DNA of 64,000 nt from Candidatus Coxiella mudrowiae (GCA_001077715.1 CP011126.1:1-64000); one strand, 5' to 3'. Positions 22,514 through 33,289 are shown, numbered from the stretch's first letter. Translations and numbers: made by a program. Notes: a model not told the origin generated them from the letters alone.

Positions 22514-22937
22514 GGCGTACAGCTAACACATCACATTTTGCACCATGTAAGACAGTGTTGGCTGTTGAGCCTAGAAGCAATTGGATGCCATGCCGGCCAT
22601 GACTGCCCACCAGAATCAAATCAACTCCCAAGCTTTCCGCTTGATCCAAAATAAGAAATTTCGCTGGTCCAATTTTTACAATCTGGTGGTCTGAAGGAAC
22701 ATTCAAATTTGAGGAAATATTTTTTATGGATTTCTTAGCTTCTTCAAATAACATATCCTCTACATCCATACCTACAGAAATGCCATAGGCAGCACCGTAG
22801 CTACTCATACGTTCCACGGCATGAACCAAATACAATTCAGTCCCTTCTTCCACCATTAACTCTTTAGCTTTTTTAATAAGTAGTTGATCACTCGTTAAGT
22901 CTAATGACAAAGCAAGAAGAATTTTCTTATAGGCCAT
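22503..22937 (-). CDS. uspA: Universal stress protein UspA family
   Basis: 144 residues from the preferred start at 22937 (MAYKKILLALSLD), which has AAGGA 7 bases upstream; the open frame runs further to 22985 but with an atypical extension. Small cytoplasmic Rossmann-like alpha/beta protein. The C-terminal nucleotide-binding pattern VGSHGRHGIQLLLGSTANTV fits the G-x2-G-x8/9-G(S/T) motif of ATP-binding UspA proteins. The exact role is unknown; family members support survival during growth arrest. Transcribed away from the candidate oriC. Confidence 0.93.
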   Translation of the reverse strand: MAYKKILLALSLDLTSDQLLIKKAKELMVEEGTELYLVHAVERMSSYGAAYGISVGMDVEDMLFEEAKKSIKNISSNLNVPSDHQIVKIGPAKFLILDQAESLGVDLILVGSHGRHGIQLLLGSTANTVLHGAKCDVLAVRLKE

Positions 22938-22985
22938 AACTAAGTCCTTTTCAGAAAGGAACTTTATTATAGCGCTGTTAATCAT

Positions 22986-23312
22986 AATCCTTCAAGGATC
23001 AAAACTATGGATAACTTGTTATTAATAGGATCAATAGCTTGGATCGCCCCCAACTTATCCACAAATATCCACAGGATATTCTAATTTAACTCCTGCAGAG
23101 ATTCACAGTGGACTACACTAACAACTCATTAATTTTTAAAAGCTATTAGCCTTATAAACAGTATCAACAGGTTCAAAAACAACTATCAAATAAATTAATA
23201 TTTAGTTTTAGTGTTTGAAAAACTTGATAGAGACAAAATTACTGAAAGCTATCAGCAGTCTCTGGCTAGCCGTAAATCTGAGCCGGAAATTCTTAGAAAG
23301 CAATTCGTTTGT
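22986..23312. other. Candidate chromosomal origin (oriC): DnaA-box cluster in AT-rich gap
   Basis: Gap between uspA and rpmH. It holds TTATCCACA, the perfect DnaA-box consensus, at 23055-23063; ATATCCACA (one mismatch) at 23065-23073, same orientation and two bases apart; and TATGGATAA (23006-23014), the reverse complement of TTATCCATA, also one mismatch. An AT-rich segment (about 23180-23215) could serve as the unwinding element. The position beside rpmH-rnpA is the ancestral origin position in many gammaproteobacteria. Function is inferred; dnaA itself is 23 kb away and its own upstream region is not visible. Confidence 0.6.
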
Positions 23313-23342
23313 TTGACACGCTGGCGCACCCTGATTTATGAT
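23313..23342 (+). promoter_or_regulatory. Sigma-70 promoter of rpmH
   Basis: TTGACA (23313-23318) and TATGAT (23337-23342) are separated by 18 bases: a perfect -35 and a one-mismatch -10, 38 bases before the rpmH start. Probably drives rpmH-rnpA-yidD-yidC. Confidence 0.8.
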
Positions 23343-23379
23343 TACGGATCTTTTAATTACCTTGATTAGGTGAACAGTT

Positions 23380-23514
23380 ATGAAACGAACCTATCAGCCC
23401 AGCAAACTGAAGCGAAATCGCACACATGGCTTTCGGACACGCATGGCTATTAAAAATGGTCGTCAAGTATTAAATCGGCGCCGAGCAAAAGGCAGAAAAC
23501 ACTTAGTAGTTTGA
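23380..23514 (+). CDS. rpmH: 50S ribosomal protein L34
   Basis: 44 residues, [20 protein letters not shown] through AKGRKHLVV, essentially the whole consensus L34 sequence. Basic protein of the large ribosomal subunit. Its TGA overlaps the rnpA ATG (ATG at 23514), the usual L34-RnpA coupling. Preceded by AGGTGA as ribosome site and a strong promoter. Confidence 0.97.
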   Translation: MKRTYQPSKLKRNRTHGFRTRMAIKNGRQVLNRRRAKGRKHLVV

Positions 23515-23855
23515 TGAATCATGACTTCTCTACGAGTTGGCGAATCCGTACCACAGCTGAATTTCACCGCGTTTACTTGGGACGTCAACGTTTGTTAGGA
23601 CATTACTATTTGCTCTATTTTAAAAACAATAACTTAGGTTATCCTCGTTTAGGTGTTGTAGCCAGCCGAAAAAGCTTAAAAAAAGCCGTAATGCGAAATC
23701 GTGCAAAACGAATAGTGAAAGAAGATTTTCGTCTTCAAAAGCATCGTCTACCCTCAATAGACATTGTTTTTATAGCAAAATCTCGATCAGAGGAGGTAAG
23801 CAAAAAAGAGTTGCATGAATGTGTAAACCGATTATTCAATCAATTGATCATGTAA
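23514..23855 (+). CDS. rnpA: Ribonuclease P protein component
   Basis: 113 residues from the ATG overlapping the rpmH stop (a TTG one codon earlier is also open). Protein cofactor of RNase P, which trims tRNA 5' ends. Contains the family signature around RNRAKRIVKEDFR (expected (K/R)RNxxKRxxRE) plus RLGVVASRKSLKKAVMRN before it. The 3' end overlaps the start of yidD. Confidence 0.95.
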   Translation: MNHDFSTSWRIRTTAEFHRVYLGRQRLLGHYYLLYFKNNNLGYPRLGVVASRKSLKKAVMRNRAKRIVKEDFRLQKHRLPSIDIVFIAKSRSEEVSKKELHECVNRLFNQLIM

Positions 23856-24085
23856 TCCGAAGTATCTTCCTCGGAATGATTAAAATTTATCAATACGTTA
23901 TAAGTCCTTATGTAGGAAGCGCTTGTCGGTTTTATCCAAGTTGTTCTCGTTATGCTGAAACCGCTTTTAGCCGATTCAATGTAGTAAAAGCGATTTATTT
24001 AACCCTTTTCCGGCTCTTAAAATGCCACCCTTTCGATTCGGGGGGGATAGATCAGGTTCCTAAAAACTACAAAAAGTTGACGTAA
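23819..24085 (+). CDS. yidD: Membrane protein insertion efficiency factor YidD
   Basis: 88 residues in the open frame. Small membrane-associated protein that aids YidC-dependent insertion. Signature [20 protein letters not shown] followed by SCSRYA and [12 protein letters not shown]; the three conserved cysteines (ACRFYPSCS and KCHP) are present. The start is uncertain: ATG at 23819 overlaps rnpA by 37 bases, and an internal ATG at 23876 would remove the first amphipathic segment. The last base overlaps the yidC ATG. Confidence 0.9.
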   Translation: MCKPIIQSIDHVIRSIFLGMIKIYQYVISPYVGSACRFYPSCSRYAETAFSRFNVVKAIYLTLFRLLKCHPFDSGGIDQVPKNYKKLT

Positions 24086-25791
24086 TGACGGATATTAAAA
24101 AAGCGATTTTATATATCATTGTGGCCCTTTTAGCTATTGCGCTTTTTAACGCTTGGATGAGTGATTACCCGCCTGATCTGGAGCAAAAACCTAAATCGGT
24201 GGGTACGGAAGTGAATGGAAAAACATCCACAGACTATACTCCACCCACGTTCACGCCGGGTACGGCAGAAAAAACCAGAACTGAAGTAGCTGTAGCTTCT
24301 ACTCTGAATCAAGAAAAAGCTTTCGGAAGGTGGTTAGTTACCGTTAAAACCGACGTTTTGGAACTGGCTATCGACACTCACGGAGGAAATATTGTCTCAG
24401 CTAAGTTGCCTAAATATCCGATCTCCTTAGAAGAAAAGCAAACCTGTTTTCAAATTTTGAGTAACGATACGGACCGTTTTTACATCGCTCAAAGCGGCCT
24501 AACTAACTTGAATGGGCAAGTTCCTATTCATTACATGGCACAAAAAAAACAGTATGAATTAGCGGATAATCAAAATGAGCTTATTGTTCAATTAAGGGCC
24601 CAGACTCCAAATGGCTTGCACATCAGCAAAACCTATACTTTCCATCGCAATGATTATGCTGTGCAGATTGGATACCAAGTGCATAATGGCACAGCTAAAC
24701 CCTGGGAAGGTAGCCTCTATACTCAAATTACACGGCGCGAGCCTACGGCTGAACACAGGCATTTTTATCTACGAAGTTATAACGGTGTGGCCATTTCCAG
24801 TCCGCAAATACCTTACGAAAAGGTAACTTATGAAGCAATGGATAAGCAAAATATTAATCGCACTTCCAAAGATGGCTGGATTGCCATGCAACAGCATTAT
24901 TTTTTAAGCGCTTGGATTCCAGGCAATCCGGATTTTACGTATCATTATTACAGCCATGTCATTCCCTCTGGAACTGGCCCTAATCTTTACGTTATTGGTT
25001 TTGTTAGTCCTCAAATGAGTGTAGCCTCTGGGGAAACAGCTACAAGCTATGCAACATTTTATGTTGGTCCCGAGGTTGTAAAACGCTTAAAAGCATTAGC
25101 ACCTGGACTAGATCGTACTATTGATTATGGCTGGTTATGGCCAATTTCGACCTTGTTATTTTGGATCATGAGCGCCATCCACGCGGTGGTTAAAAATTGG
25201 GGATGGACTATCGTCCTGACGACGATTCTCATCAAAATTGTTTTTTATTGGTTTTCTGCAAAAAGCTTCCGATCGATGGCTCGAATGCGTGAAATGCAGC
25301 CTCGTTTGCAAGCCTTAAAAGAGCGCTATGGTGATGATCGACAAGCATTAAGCCGCGCTACAATGGAACTTTATCGTAAAGAAAAAATTAATCCATTGGG
25401 TGGCTGTTTACCCATGCTAATCCAGATTCCGGTATTTATTGCATTTTATTACGTGATTATTGAAAGTGTGGAATTGCGCCAAGCGCAATTTATTCTTTGG
25501 ATTCACGATTTATCTGTTAAAGATCCCTATTATATTCTGCCTATTTTAATGGGGGTGAGTATGTTAGCTCAGCAATCGCTATCACCAACCTCTCCCGATC
25601 CCGCCCAACAAAAAGTGATGTGGATTTTGCCAGTTATCTTTACGGTATTTTTTATCAATTTTCCTGTCGGTCTCGTACTGTATTGGTTAGCTAACAACGT
25701 GGTACAAACTTTACAGCAATGGTATGTGAATAAAATCTACGAAAGTCATAAAGCTAAATTAAAAATTCGACGGGAAAGAAAGAAGAAATAA
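24085..25791 (+). CDS. yidC: Membrane protein insertase YidC
   Basis: 568 residues. Inner-membrane insertase/chaperone working alone or with SecYEG. N-terminal membrane helix ([17 protein letters not shown]), a large periplasmic domain (about 60-350), then the conserved core: [20 protein letters not shown], the cytoplasmic hairpin with [38 protein letters not shown], and terminal helices ending in a basic tail KIRRERKKK. Its ATG overlaps the last base of yidD. No defect seen. Confidence 0.97.
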   Translation: MTDIKKAILYIIVALLAIALFNAWMSDYPPDLEQKPKSVGTEVNGKTSTDYTPPTFTPGTAEKTRTEVAVASTLNQEKAFGRWLVTVKTDVLELAIDTHGGNIVSAKLPKYPISLEEKQTCFQILSNDTDRFYIAQSGLTNLNGQVPIHYMAQKKQYELADNQNELIVQLRAQTPNGLHISKTYTFHRNDYAVQIGYQVHNGTAKPWEGSLYTQITRREPTAEHRHFYLRSYNGVAISSPQIPYEKVTYEAMDKQNINRTSKDGWIAMQQHYFLSAWIPGNPDFTYHYYSHVIPSGTGPNLYVIGFVSPQMSVASGETATSYATFYVGPEVVKRLKALAPGLDRTIDYGWLWPISTLLFWIMSAIHAVVKNWGWTIVLTTILIKIVFYWFSAKSFRSMARMREMQPRLQALKERYGDDRQALSRATMELYRKEKINPLGGCLPMLIQIPVFIAFYYVIIESVELRQAQFILWIHDLSVKDPYYILPILMGVSMLAQQSLSPTSPDPAQQKVMWILPVIFTVFFINFPVGLVLYWLANNVVQTLQQWYVNKIYESHKAKLKIRRERKKK

Positions 25792-26239
25792 AAATTCTAC
25801 AAAAGGTGTAATACGTGTCTTATTCAATAAAAAAATCTTTGGCTTTTAGTTAACCTCCTCTGAGTCCGGGTTTTCAGTCCTTGACAATGTTATTTATATT
25901 TATCCACTTCTGTTCTGCTAGAGCCTTTCCACCTTTTTACCTGATTTAGAAAGACTATGCATTCGTTGTGATTGAGTCTTTTTTCTATATGAGATCGTCC
26001 TCCAGCACCTTCGGCCAGCAGTTTTTATTCCGCCTGATAGGCCTGCCATAACAACCTTATAAATACCACTTAGAAAATAAAAAAATCACCTTTTATACTT
26101 AAAAAATTATAGTACTTTTATTCAGCCTTTATATTTACCACTTATTTTAGATGGTAATGAGCAACTATAACTGGTTGAAGGCCTAAGGGTGGTAAGATTG
26201 TGTTATGATTAACATTTTTTGTATTAGGGTTAGTATCCA
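25792..26239. other. 448-bp gap between yidC and mnmE, no gene seen
   Basis: No frame on either strand gives recognisable protein. One DnaA-box-like 9-mer with a single mismatch lies at 25900-25908 but is isolated. TATGAT at 26204-26209, 31 bases before the mnmE ATG, is a plausible -10, but no -35 hexamer is seen at proper spacing. In other gammaproteobacteria this gap is often short, so it may be a fully eroded gene. Confidence 0.5.
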
Positions 26240-27601
26240 ATGAAATCATTGCATAAAACCATTGCCGCGCTAGCCACTCCAGCAGGTCGAGGAGGGATAG
26301 GTATTATTCGCGTTTCAGGTCCGAGCACGCTCCATATTGCGAAAAAAATCATAGGATTTATTCCTAAACCGCGGTATGCCACCTTGAGTGTATTTAAAGA
26401 TTCCGAGGGCGCCTTCCTCGATGAAGGAGTTGCCTTGTATTTTCCAAAGCCTAATTCTTTTACAGGTGAGGACGTATTAGAATTACAGGGGCATGGTGGG
26501 CCGGTAATTATGGATAGGCTTTTAAAAAATATTATCCAACTAGGAGCTCGATTAGCCCGGCCTGGAGAATTTTCCGAAATAGCTTTTTTAAATAATAAAA
26601 TTGATTTAGTTCAAGCTGAGGCCATTTCGGATTTAATTAATGCTACTTCGGAACAAGCAGCACGTTCAGCGATTCGTTCGCTCCAAGGTAAATTTTCTAA
26701 GCGAATTAATGAATTGGTTAAAGGACTAGTTGAGTTACGCACCTATATTGAAGCAGCTATCGATTTTCCCGAAGAAGAAATTGATTTTTTTACAGATAAA
26801 ATCCTCCAAGAAAAGCTCGAAAAATTATTAAAAAAGGTCGAAGAAATTGAAACAACAGCAAAACAAGGAGCTCTATTGCGGGATGGTGTCACTGTTGTTA
26901 TTGCAGGTGAACCCAATGTAGGAAAATCCAGTCTATTGAACTTTTTAAGCGGGCAAGAAACAGCAATCGTTACGGATATTGCAGGTACTACTCGTGATAT
27001 TTTGCGAGAATCAATTCATATTGATGGGATGCCGATTCACCTATTGGATACGGCGGGATTACGAATTACTCAGGATATCATAGAAAAAGAAGGTGTTCGG
27101 CGAACTAAAAAAGCTCTTGAGCGAGCCGATCTTATTTTACTAATGGTAGATGCTTCTCAAGCTTCATCAAGAATGATCAAAAAAACTTTAGCCAATCTTT
27201 TCTCTGAAAAAGAAAGTCGAGTTCTAATTATTGTTATTGAAAATAAAATTGATCTGACGGGAGAAAAACCATCAAAGGAAAAGAGCGATTACCTACGGAT
27301 TAAACTTTCCGCTAAGACAGGAGCCGGTATTGAAATTTTAAAAGAACATTTAAAAGAAATAGTGGGATTAGAAACGACGAATGAAAGTAATTTTATCGCT
27401 AGAGGTCGTCATTGTGATGCCATTAGAAGAAGCAGAACGTTTCTTCAAAGTGCTTACGAGCAATTGGTTCATCAAAGAGCGGGTGAACTCGCAGCAGAAG
27501 ATCTCCTTCATGCTCAGCAAGCTCTATCAGAAATTACCGGTGAATTTACCTCTGATGATTTGCTGGAAAAAATATTTTCGAAATTTTGCATTGGAAAATG
27601 A
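26240..27601 (+). CDS. mnmE: tRNA modification GTPase MnmE (TrmE)
   Basis: 453 residues, full length. With MnmG it adds the aminomethyl or carboxymethylaminomethyl group to U34 of certain tRNAs. N-terminal folate-binding domain (IAALATPAGRGGIGIIRVSG), a helical domain interrupted by a G domain with GEPNVGKSSLLN (G1), DIAGTTRD (G2) and DTAGLR (G3), and the C-terminal CIGK, the essential CxGK motif. mnmG follows about 55 bases downstream. Confidence 0.97.
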   Translation: MKSLHKTIAALATPAGRGGIGIIRVSGPSTLHIAKKIIGFIPKPRYATLSVFKDSEGAFLDEGVALYFPKPNSFTGEDVLELQGHGGPVIMDRLLKNIIQLGARLARPGEFSEIAFLNNKIDLVQAEAISDLINATSEQAARSAIRSLQGKFSKRINELVKGLVELRTYIEAAIDFPEEEIDFFTDKILQEKLEKLLKKVEEIETTAKQGALLRDGVTVVIAGEPNVGKSSLLNFLSGQETAIVTDIAGTTRDILRESIHIDGMPIHLLDTAGLRITQDIIEKEGVRRTKKALERADLILLMVDASQASSRMIKKTLANLFSEKESRVLIIVIENKIDLTGEKPSKEKSDYLRIKLSAKTGAGIEILKEHLKEIVGLETTNESNFIARGRHCDAIRRSRTFLQSAYEQLVHQRAGELAAEDLLHAQQALSEITGEFTSDDLLEKIFSKFCIGK

Positions 27602-27656
27602 TCAAAATAAGAAGTAATCGCTTTATAAAACAATGAATTGTGCTAAAATTCGCCAC

Positions 27657-29537
27657 ATGAAAAGTACCACTCAACAATTCGACGTTATTGTAGTTGGAGG
27701 GGGCCACGCGGGAACCGAAGCGGCTTTAGCAGCTGCGCGGATGGGTGCTCGAACTTTATTACTTACCCATAACATCGAAACACTCGGACAAATGTCTTGT
27801 AATCCTGCAATTGGTGGAATTGGTAAAACCCAGTTGGTTAAAGAAATAGATGCCTTGGGGGGTATCATGGCTTATGCGACTGATCAAGCTGGCATTCACT
27901 TTCGCACTCTTAATTCACGGAAGGGCCCAGCAGTTCGCGCGACCCGTGCCCAAGCTGATCGCACTCTCTACAAAGCATCCATCCGCCGAGCATTGGAAAA
28001 TCAGCCAAACCTCTGGTTATTTCAACAAGCAGTGATTGATTTAATCCAAGAGCATAACCGAGTGAAAGGTGTCGTTACCCAAATAGGTCTTTGCTTTCAT
28101 GCTCTTGCTGTCATATTGACCGTTGGAACTTTTTTGGGGGGTAAAATTCACATTGGTATAAAAAATTACAGCGGTGGTCGTATGGGGGATCCTCCCGCCC
28201 TCGCCCTCGCTGAGCAATTACGAACTATGCCCTTTCGGGTAGAACGGTTAAAAACTGGGACACCTCCGAGGATTGATGGGCGGACCATTGATTATTCTCA
28301 ACTGGAAGAACAATTGGGTGACCAACCCCTACCTGTGATGTCCTATTGGGGAAAGGTAAGAGAACATCCGAAGCAAATTTCCTGTTTTATTACTCATACT
28401 AACGAAAAAACCCATGACATTATTCGCTCGGGATTGAAAACCTCGCCACTCTTTTCCGGCGTTATTGAAGGCATAGGACCCCGTTATTGTCCTTCTATCG
28501 AAGATAAAGTGGTTCGGTTTCAAGATCGTCTTTCACATCAAATCTTTTTAGAACCAGAAGGATTGAATACCCCTGAAGTTTATCCTAATGGCGTTTCTAC
28601 GAGTTTAGATTTTGATGTCCAAGTGGATTTTATACACAGCATAAAAGGATTAGAGAATTGCCACATTACCCGCCTGGGCTATGCTATTGAATATGATTAT
28701 TTTGATCCGCGTGACTTAAAATCTTCTTTAGAAACGAAGTATCTACCCGGACTTTATTTCGCAGGGCAAATTAACGGCACCACAGGTTATGAAGAGGCAG
28801 CAGCTCAAGGCCTTATTGCTGGAATTAATGCTGCTTTGCAAATTCAAGAGCGTGAGCCTTGGACGCCGGGGCGTGATGAAGCGTACATTGGGGTTTTAAT
28901 TGATGATCTCATTACCCGAGGTACTAAAGAACCCTATCGCATGTTCACGAGTCGTTCGGAATATCGGTTATTGTTGCGCCAAGACAATGCAGATTTACGA
29001 CTGACCCAAAAAGGATGGGAATTGGGGTGCGTGGACAATTTCCGGTGGGAATCTTTTATCCGTAAAAAGGAAATGATTGAGAAAGAACAACAACGATTAA
29101 AAAAATATTTGATTAAACCCAATACAATTATGGCGCAAGCTATTGAAACACGGTTTCAACAAACGTTAGAACGAGAATATTCTTTATTAGATCTTTTGCG
29201 TCGGCCAGAAATTACTTATTACCAATTGATGGATATTGAAAAGTTAGGGCCAGCAGTTTTAGATGCGGTTGCGGCTGAACAAATCGAAATTCAAGCAAAA
29301 TACGAAGGCTATTTAGCCCACCAACGGGTGGAAATTTCCCGTCAAAAAAAATATGAAAGCGCACCAATTCCTCCAACAATGAATTATGAAGAAATTTCTG
29401 GTTTATCCAATGAGGTCCGCCAAAAATTACTGGAAATTAAACCTACTACCGTGGGTCAAGCAGGTCGCATTCCCGGAGTTACTCCTGCAGCAATTTCTTT
29501 ATTGCTTGTTCATTTTAAAAAAAGAGGAATTTTCTGA
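27657..29537 (+). CDS. mnmG: tRNA uridine-34 modification FAD enzyme MnmG (GidA)
   Basis: 626 residues from the ATG at 27657 ([21 protein letters not shown]), which gives the usual length; an ATG at 27633 adds eight unconventional residues. FAD-binding [49 protein letters not shown], and the [20 protein letters not shown] signature are present, with the helical C-terminal domain that contacts MnmE. It works in complex with MnmE. Both partners are intact while the next gene, rsmG, is destroyed. Confidence 0.97.
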   Translation: MKSTTQQFDVIVVGGGHAGTEAALAAARMGARTLLLTHNIETLGQMSCNPAIGGIGKTQLVKEIDALGGIMAYATDQAGIHFRTLNSRKGPAVRATRAQADRTLYKASIRRALENQPNLWLFQQAVIDLIQEHNRVKGVVTQIGLCFHALAVILTVGTFLGGKIHIGIKNYSGGRMGDPPALALAEQLRTMPFRVERLKTGTPPRIDGRTIDYSQLEEQLGDQPLPVMSYWGKVREHPKQISCFITHTNEKTHDIIRSGLKTSPLFSGVIEGIGPRYCPSIEDKVVRFQDRLSHQIFLEPEGLNTPEVYPNGVSTSLDFDVQVDFIHSIKGLENCHITRLGYAIEYDYFDPRDLKSSLETKYLPGLYFAGQINGTTGYEEAAAQGLIAGINAALQIQEREPWTPGRDEAYIGVLIDDLITRGTKEPYRMFTSRSEYRLLLRQDNADLRLTQKGWELGCVDNFRWESFIRKKEMIEKEQQRLKKYLIKPNTIMAQAIETRFQQTLEREYSLLDLLRRPEITYYQLMDIEKLGPAVLDAVAAEQIEIQAKYEGYLAHQRVEISRQKKYESAPIPPTMNYEEISGLSNEVRQKLLEIKPTTVGQAGRIPGVTPAAISLLLVHFKKRGIF

Positions 29538-29585
29538 GCATCCCACTTTTTTTCTACAGCATGTTTCTTCCTTAGCTTAAAAGCG

Positions 29586-30138
29586 ATGAGGGAAAAATTA
29601 AAGAAAAACATCGAGGTTTTGAAAATTAATATCTCGGAAAGAGCGCAGCAAACGATGTTCGATTTTATTATTTTTCTTCAAAAAAGGACAAACTGTTTTA
29701 GATATTGGAAGTAGGGGCGGTTTTCCAGGGCTGCCTTTAGAATTGACCTGTCCAGATAAACATTTTACTCTACTCAATAGAAAATCCAAGAAAATCGCTT
29801 CCTTACGCTAGACGGTACTCATTTTTAGTTAACTAACGTAAGCGTGGTAGAATCCTGGGTAGAAATATATCAGCCCAAAGGATACTTTGAAGAGCAATCA
29901 CGGCTCGCGCTTTTGGTCCTATAAGTTAATTGTGGATCAGAGCCAACATTTACTTTGCCCCCACGGACGATGGTTTATAATGAAAGGCACCTATCCGACG
30001 GAGAAATTACAAGAGCGATCGAACAATCCGATTTGGGTACATCGCTTGCTTGTGCCAGGTTTAACAGCGGAGCGTCATCTTGTCGAGATTGAAAACAGCA
30101 ATAATTGCCGTAGCCAACCAAAAAGGGGGAGTCGGTAA
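29586..30138 (+). pseudogene. rsmG: 16S rRNA m7G527 methyltransferase RsmG (GidB), broken
   Basis: Located exactly where rsmG usually sits, between mnmG and parA. Readable text: MREKLKKNIEVLKINISERA (29586), then after a deletion VLDIGSRGGFPGLPLELTCP (29698), the SAM-binding motif, and DKHFTLLNRKSKKIASL. VSVVESWVEIYQPKGYFE is readable near 29840, and HRLLVPGLTAERHLVEIE at 30040-30095. Frameshifts separate all of these and roughly 70 bases seem missing near 29670. The dead frame runs over the parA start, matching the usual tight gene spacing. Confidence 0.88.
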
Positions 30139-30862
30139 GACCACGTCAGCGGTCAACCTCGCAGCTTCGTTAGCGGCAGCGAAACGCCGTATTTTGTTAA
30201 TTGATATAGATCCGCAAGGTAGTGCCACGGTGGGCTCGGGAGTGGACAAACAAACCATTACTTCTTCAACTAACGATGTCCTTTTGGGGAATGTTACTGT
30301 ACAACAGGCTATGATCTCTACAAGTTGGAAATACGATTTACTCCCTGCCAATGGTGGACTTACCGTGGCTGAAGTCCGCTTATTGAAAGCAGGACAGAGG
30401 GAATATTGTTTAGAAGAAGCGTTAAAGTCCATTAAGAATGCGTATGATTTTATTTTGATCGATTGCCCTCCTTCTTTAAATATGTTGACGGTGAATGCGT
30501 TAGTCGCGGCAGACAGTGTTTTAATTCCCATTCAATGTGAATATTATGCTTTAGAAGGTTTAACTAGTTTGCTGTCGAGTATCGAGCGGATTCGAAAAGC
30601 GGCCAACCCCGCGCTGAAAATTGAGGGATTATTACGAACAATGTACGATGGGCGCAATCGGCTGACTGTGGAAGTTTCCGAACAGTTACTCGCCCATTTT
30701 GGTGAGAAAGTTTATAAAACAGTTATTCCCCGAAATGTTCGTTTAGCAGAAGCACCCAGCCATGGTTTGCCCGTGATGAAATATGATAAAAGTTCTCAGG
30801 GGGCAGATGCCTATTTAGCTTTAGCGGGAGAAATAATGTGTTATCATGAGGTATTACAATGA
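30080..30862 (+). CDS. parA: Chromosome-partitioning ATPase ParA (Soj)
   Basis: 260 residues from a TTG at 30080, or 257 from the TTG at 30089, which gives the more typical MKTAIIAVANQKGGVGKTT. Deviant Walker A KGGVGKTT, DIDPQGSATVGSG, and IDCPPSLNMLTVNAL mark the ParA/MinD ATPase family. It forms dynamic gradients on DNA that move ParB-parS complexes. The 3' end overlaps parB by 4 bases (ATGA). The start region is embedded in the dead rsmG frame, so no independent ribosome site is obvious. Confidence 0.96.
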   Translation: MSRLKTAIIAVANQKGGVGKTTSAVNLAASLAAAKRRILLIDIDPQGSATVGSGVDKQTITSSTNDVLLGNVTVQQAMISTSWKYDLLPANGGLTVAEVRLLKAGQREYCLEEALKSIKNAYDFILIDCPPSLNMLTVNALVAADSVLIPIQCEYYALEGLTSLLSSIERIRKAANPALKIEGLLRTMYDGRNRLTVEVSEQLLAHFGEKVYKTVIPRNVRLAEAPSHGLPVMKYDKSSQGADAYLALAGEIMCYHEVLQ

Positions 30863-31731
30863 CACAAAAGCGGGGTCTTGGACGAGCATTAAGTGAGCTG
30901 GGATTAAATGAATTACTGACTGACATTAACTACTCAAGCGCGTCATTTTCCCAAAACAGCGAATTAAAGAAATTATCAATCGAGAAGATCCAGCCGGGTC
31001 GTTATCAGCCGCGGCAGCACATAAATAAAGAAGCCTTAAAAGAATTGGCCAGTTCGATTCGTTCACAGGGTATCATTCAACCTATTGTCGTTCGATCTCT
31101 TGGTACTCATTACGAAATAATTGCCGGTGAGCGTCGTTGGCGAGCAGCACAGTTAGCTGGACTGAAGGAAATTCCTGTTGTTATTCGCTCAATTTCTGAT
31201 CAGGCCGCCATAGCCATCTCGCTTATTGAGAATATTCAGCGACAAAATTTAAATGTTATAGAAGAAGGAGTTGCTTTGCAACGATTATTAAATGAATTTT
31301 CCATGACTCATCAGGAAGTGGCTGAAGCTGTTGGTAAATCCCGTGCGAGCGTTACTAATCTATTGCGACTCTTAAAATTGAATTCTGATGTCCGTCAATT
31401 GCTCGAAGAAGGTCATTTAAATATGGGCCATGCTCGGGCTTTATTGGCGGTAGAGGAGGGGGTGCGTCAAAGCAACATAGCTAAAGACATTGTAAATAAA
31501 GGTTTGTCTGTGCGCGAAACGGAAAAATTAATTCGCCAGTTACAAGAGAATGGAAAAAGTCAAATACTTCGTACTTTTTCGGATCCAGACGTTGCACGCT
31601 TACAAAAGGATTTATCAGATAAATTAGGTGCTACAGTGGCTATTCGGCATAATCCAAAAGGTAAGGGTAAACTTATCATTCATTATAATAGCACGGATGA
31701 ATTGGAGGGAATTTTAGAACGAATACGATAA
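30859..31731 (+). CDS. parB: Chromosome-partitioning protein ParB (Spo0J)
   Basis: 290 residues. CTP-dependent clamp that loads at parS. The N-terminal domain has IQPGRYQPRQHI, then the CTP-binding motifs GERRWRAAQLAGL and ENIQRQNLNVIEEG. A helix-turn-helix reads MTHQEVAEAVGKSRASVTN, and the C-terminal dimerisation domain ends with GKGKLIIHYNSTDELEGIL. Start ATG overlaps the parA stop. Two sites matching its target consensus lie at 3556 and 4484. Confidence 0.97.
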   Translation: MTQKRGLGRALSELGLNELLTDINYSSASFSQNSELKKLSIEKIQPGRYQPRQHINKEALKELASSIRSQGIIQPIVVRSLGTHYEIIAGERRWRAAQLAGLKEIPVVIRSISDQAAIAISLIENIQRQNLNVIEEGVALQRLLNEFSMTHQEVAEAVGKSRASVTNLLRLLKLNSDVRQLLEEGHLNMGHARALLAVEEGVRQSNIAKDIVNKGLSVRETEKLIRQLQENGKSQILRTFSDPDVARLQKDLSDKLGATVAIRHNPKGKGKLIIHYNSTDELEGILERIR

Positions 31732-31750
31732 TAATGATGATTTATTTTTT

Positions 31751-33240
31751 ATGGATAAACCGAAAGTTCAAATTAAATCCAAACTCATTGTCATTACTCA
31801 TCAATTTTTATTGGGTTTAGGAGCTAGATCGCGCTGCCCGCTTTCTTACTCTTAAAGTTCATTTAGATTGTGATTTAGGAAATTGGAAGCCTAGAAAAAG
31901 CTGAATTATTTAATTAGTATTGAGAAATCTTTTGGCGTTGAATTGCCCGAATCCTTAATAGCGGAAGCGAAGCGATTAAAAGACTTGGTGGAAATAATAA
32001 AAGAAGCGCAACCTTTCTTGATACAGAGGAAAAAGCGAGAACTTATTTCAAAGCTTCCTCCCACTCATACAGCCCATTTTTTAGAAAAAAAATTAATCGA
32101 AGTTGTAACTCTTTATGCAAAAAATTATCTTAAACAGCAAAATATTTATTTACAGAATGAACGAAGAGATGAAACTATTATCTGCTACGAAGAATTTTTT
32201 AGTAAAGCAAAAACCTTCGCTAACGGATTAATTTATAAAGGCTTAACGTCCTGAGAAACCATTGCTATTATGCTTCCTACCTTGTGTGAATTTTTTTATG
32301 CTTTTTAGGAACTCTACTTACCGGTGGTATCCCTGTTCATCTTTATCCTCCGTTTCATATGGATCAACTTAAAAAGTATGCAAACTTTTGGTCGTGCTAA
32401 GTGTGAAGCACTTATATTGCAAACGGTTTAAACTCTATAGATTTTAAAATGAGGACTTTTTTCCTGTTTACGGGTTATCAGAATGTTCTTTAGCACTCAC
32501 CTTTCCGCGACTGAATCGCTCGTCGCGCATCGATCGCATTAAACGATTTCCTTTTAAAAAAGAAGGAACAGCTGTACCTGTTTTGTTTGGAGAAAAAAAT
32601 TATTATGAATTTGTTTCTTGCGGAAGCGTATTAAAAAAATCATGAAATTCGTATTTTTGATGGGTGATAATAACCAACTAGTGGCGGAACGAACGGTAGG
32701 AAGTATTCAATTTAAAGGACTTTCTGCCATGCAAGGTTATTGTCGAAATAATCAGGAGACTCAGGCAGCTTTTCATCAAGGCTGCTGAGATACACGCGAT
32801 CTTGGTTATTTAGTTAGTCAACGGAGAACTTTTTATTACGAGAAGTAAAAAAAGATTTAATCGTTAAAGCCGGTCATAATTATTACCCTACCTAAATTGA
32901 AGAAATTGTTAGTCTGGTTGAAGGGATGCGCAGAGGTTCGGTAGTAGCATTTGGAGTTAAAGATAAAAAATCAGCCACCAAAAAGTTGATTATCGTTGCT
33001 GAAATAAAAAGTTTTGATGAAAAATCACGTTGAGATAGAGAACAAAATTGTCAGCAGGATGGATGGTTTCACAAATGGGGCTTCCCTACCCGATGAAGTA
33101 ATCTTAGCATCGGCGCACGCGGTTCTAAAAAACATCCAGCGGAAAATTCCGCCGCTCTTCCTGCCAACAAGCGTATCTCGCTGGAAAATTAAGTTGTACA
33201 TTTCTTCACCAAAATAGCAATTGGCTAAATTATTCTTCCA
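31751..33240 (+). pseudogene. Acyl carrier-like domain plus acyl-CoA/acyl-ACP synthetase (AMP-binding), broken
   Basis: Begins about 20 bases after parB. A carrier-protein-like piece comes first (EKAELFN then IEKSFGVELPESLIAEAKRL, near 31890-31980), followed by an open stretch to 32254. AMP-binding-type fragments are ETIICYEEFFSKAKTFANGL, IMLPTLCEFFYAF, TLLTGGIPVHLYPPF near 32310, and, close to the end, LIVKAGHNYYPT, RRGSVVAFGVKDKKSATK and a TTSGKIRR-like remnant. The central ATP-binding region is scrambled. The order carrier, ligase, acyltransferase suggests an Aas-like or specialised lipid activation protein. Non-functional; family call fairly sure, substrate unknown. Confidence 0.75.
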
Positions 33241-33289
33241 AGGTACACTTAAATTAAGAAGATAAAAAAATGTAATATTTATCTGGGGA

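Noticed and set aside
23819-23876. Firm choice of yidD start
   Set aside because: Neither the ATG at 23819 nor that at 23876 has a well-placed ribosome site; kept the longer frame and flagged the uncertainty.
25900-25908. TTATCCACT, a DnaA-box-like 9-mer between yidC and mnmE
   Set aside because: Isolated single near-match with one mismatch in AT-rich DNA; not enough to call a second origin.
30061-30531. 156-codon minus-strand frame opposite parA
   Set aside because: Shadow frame of intact parA.
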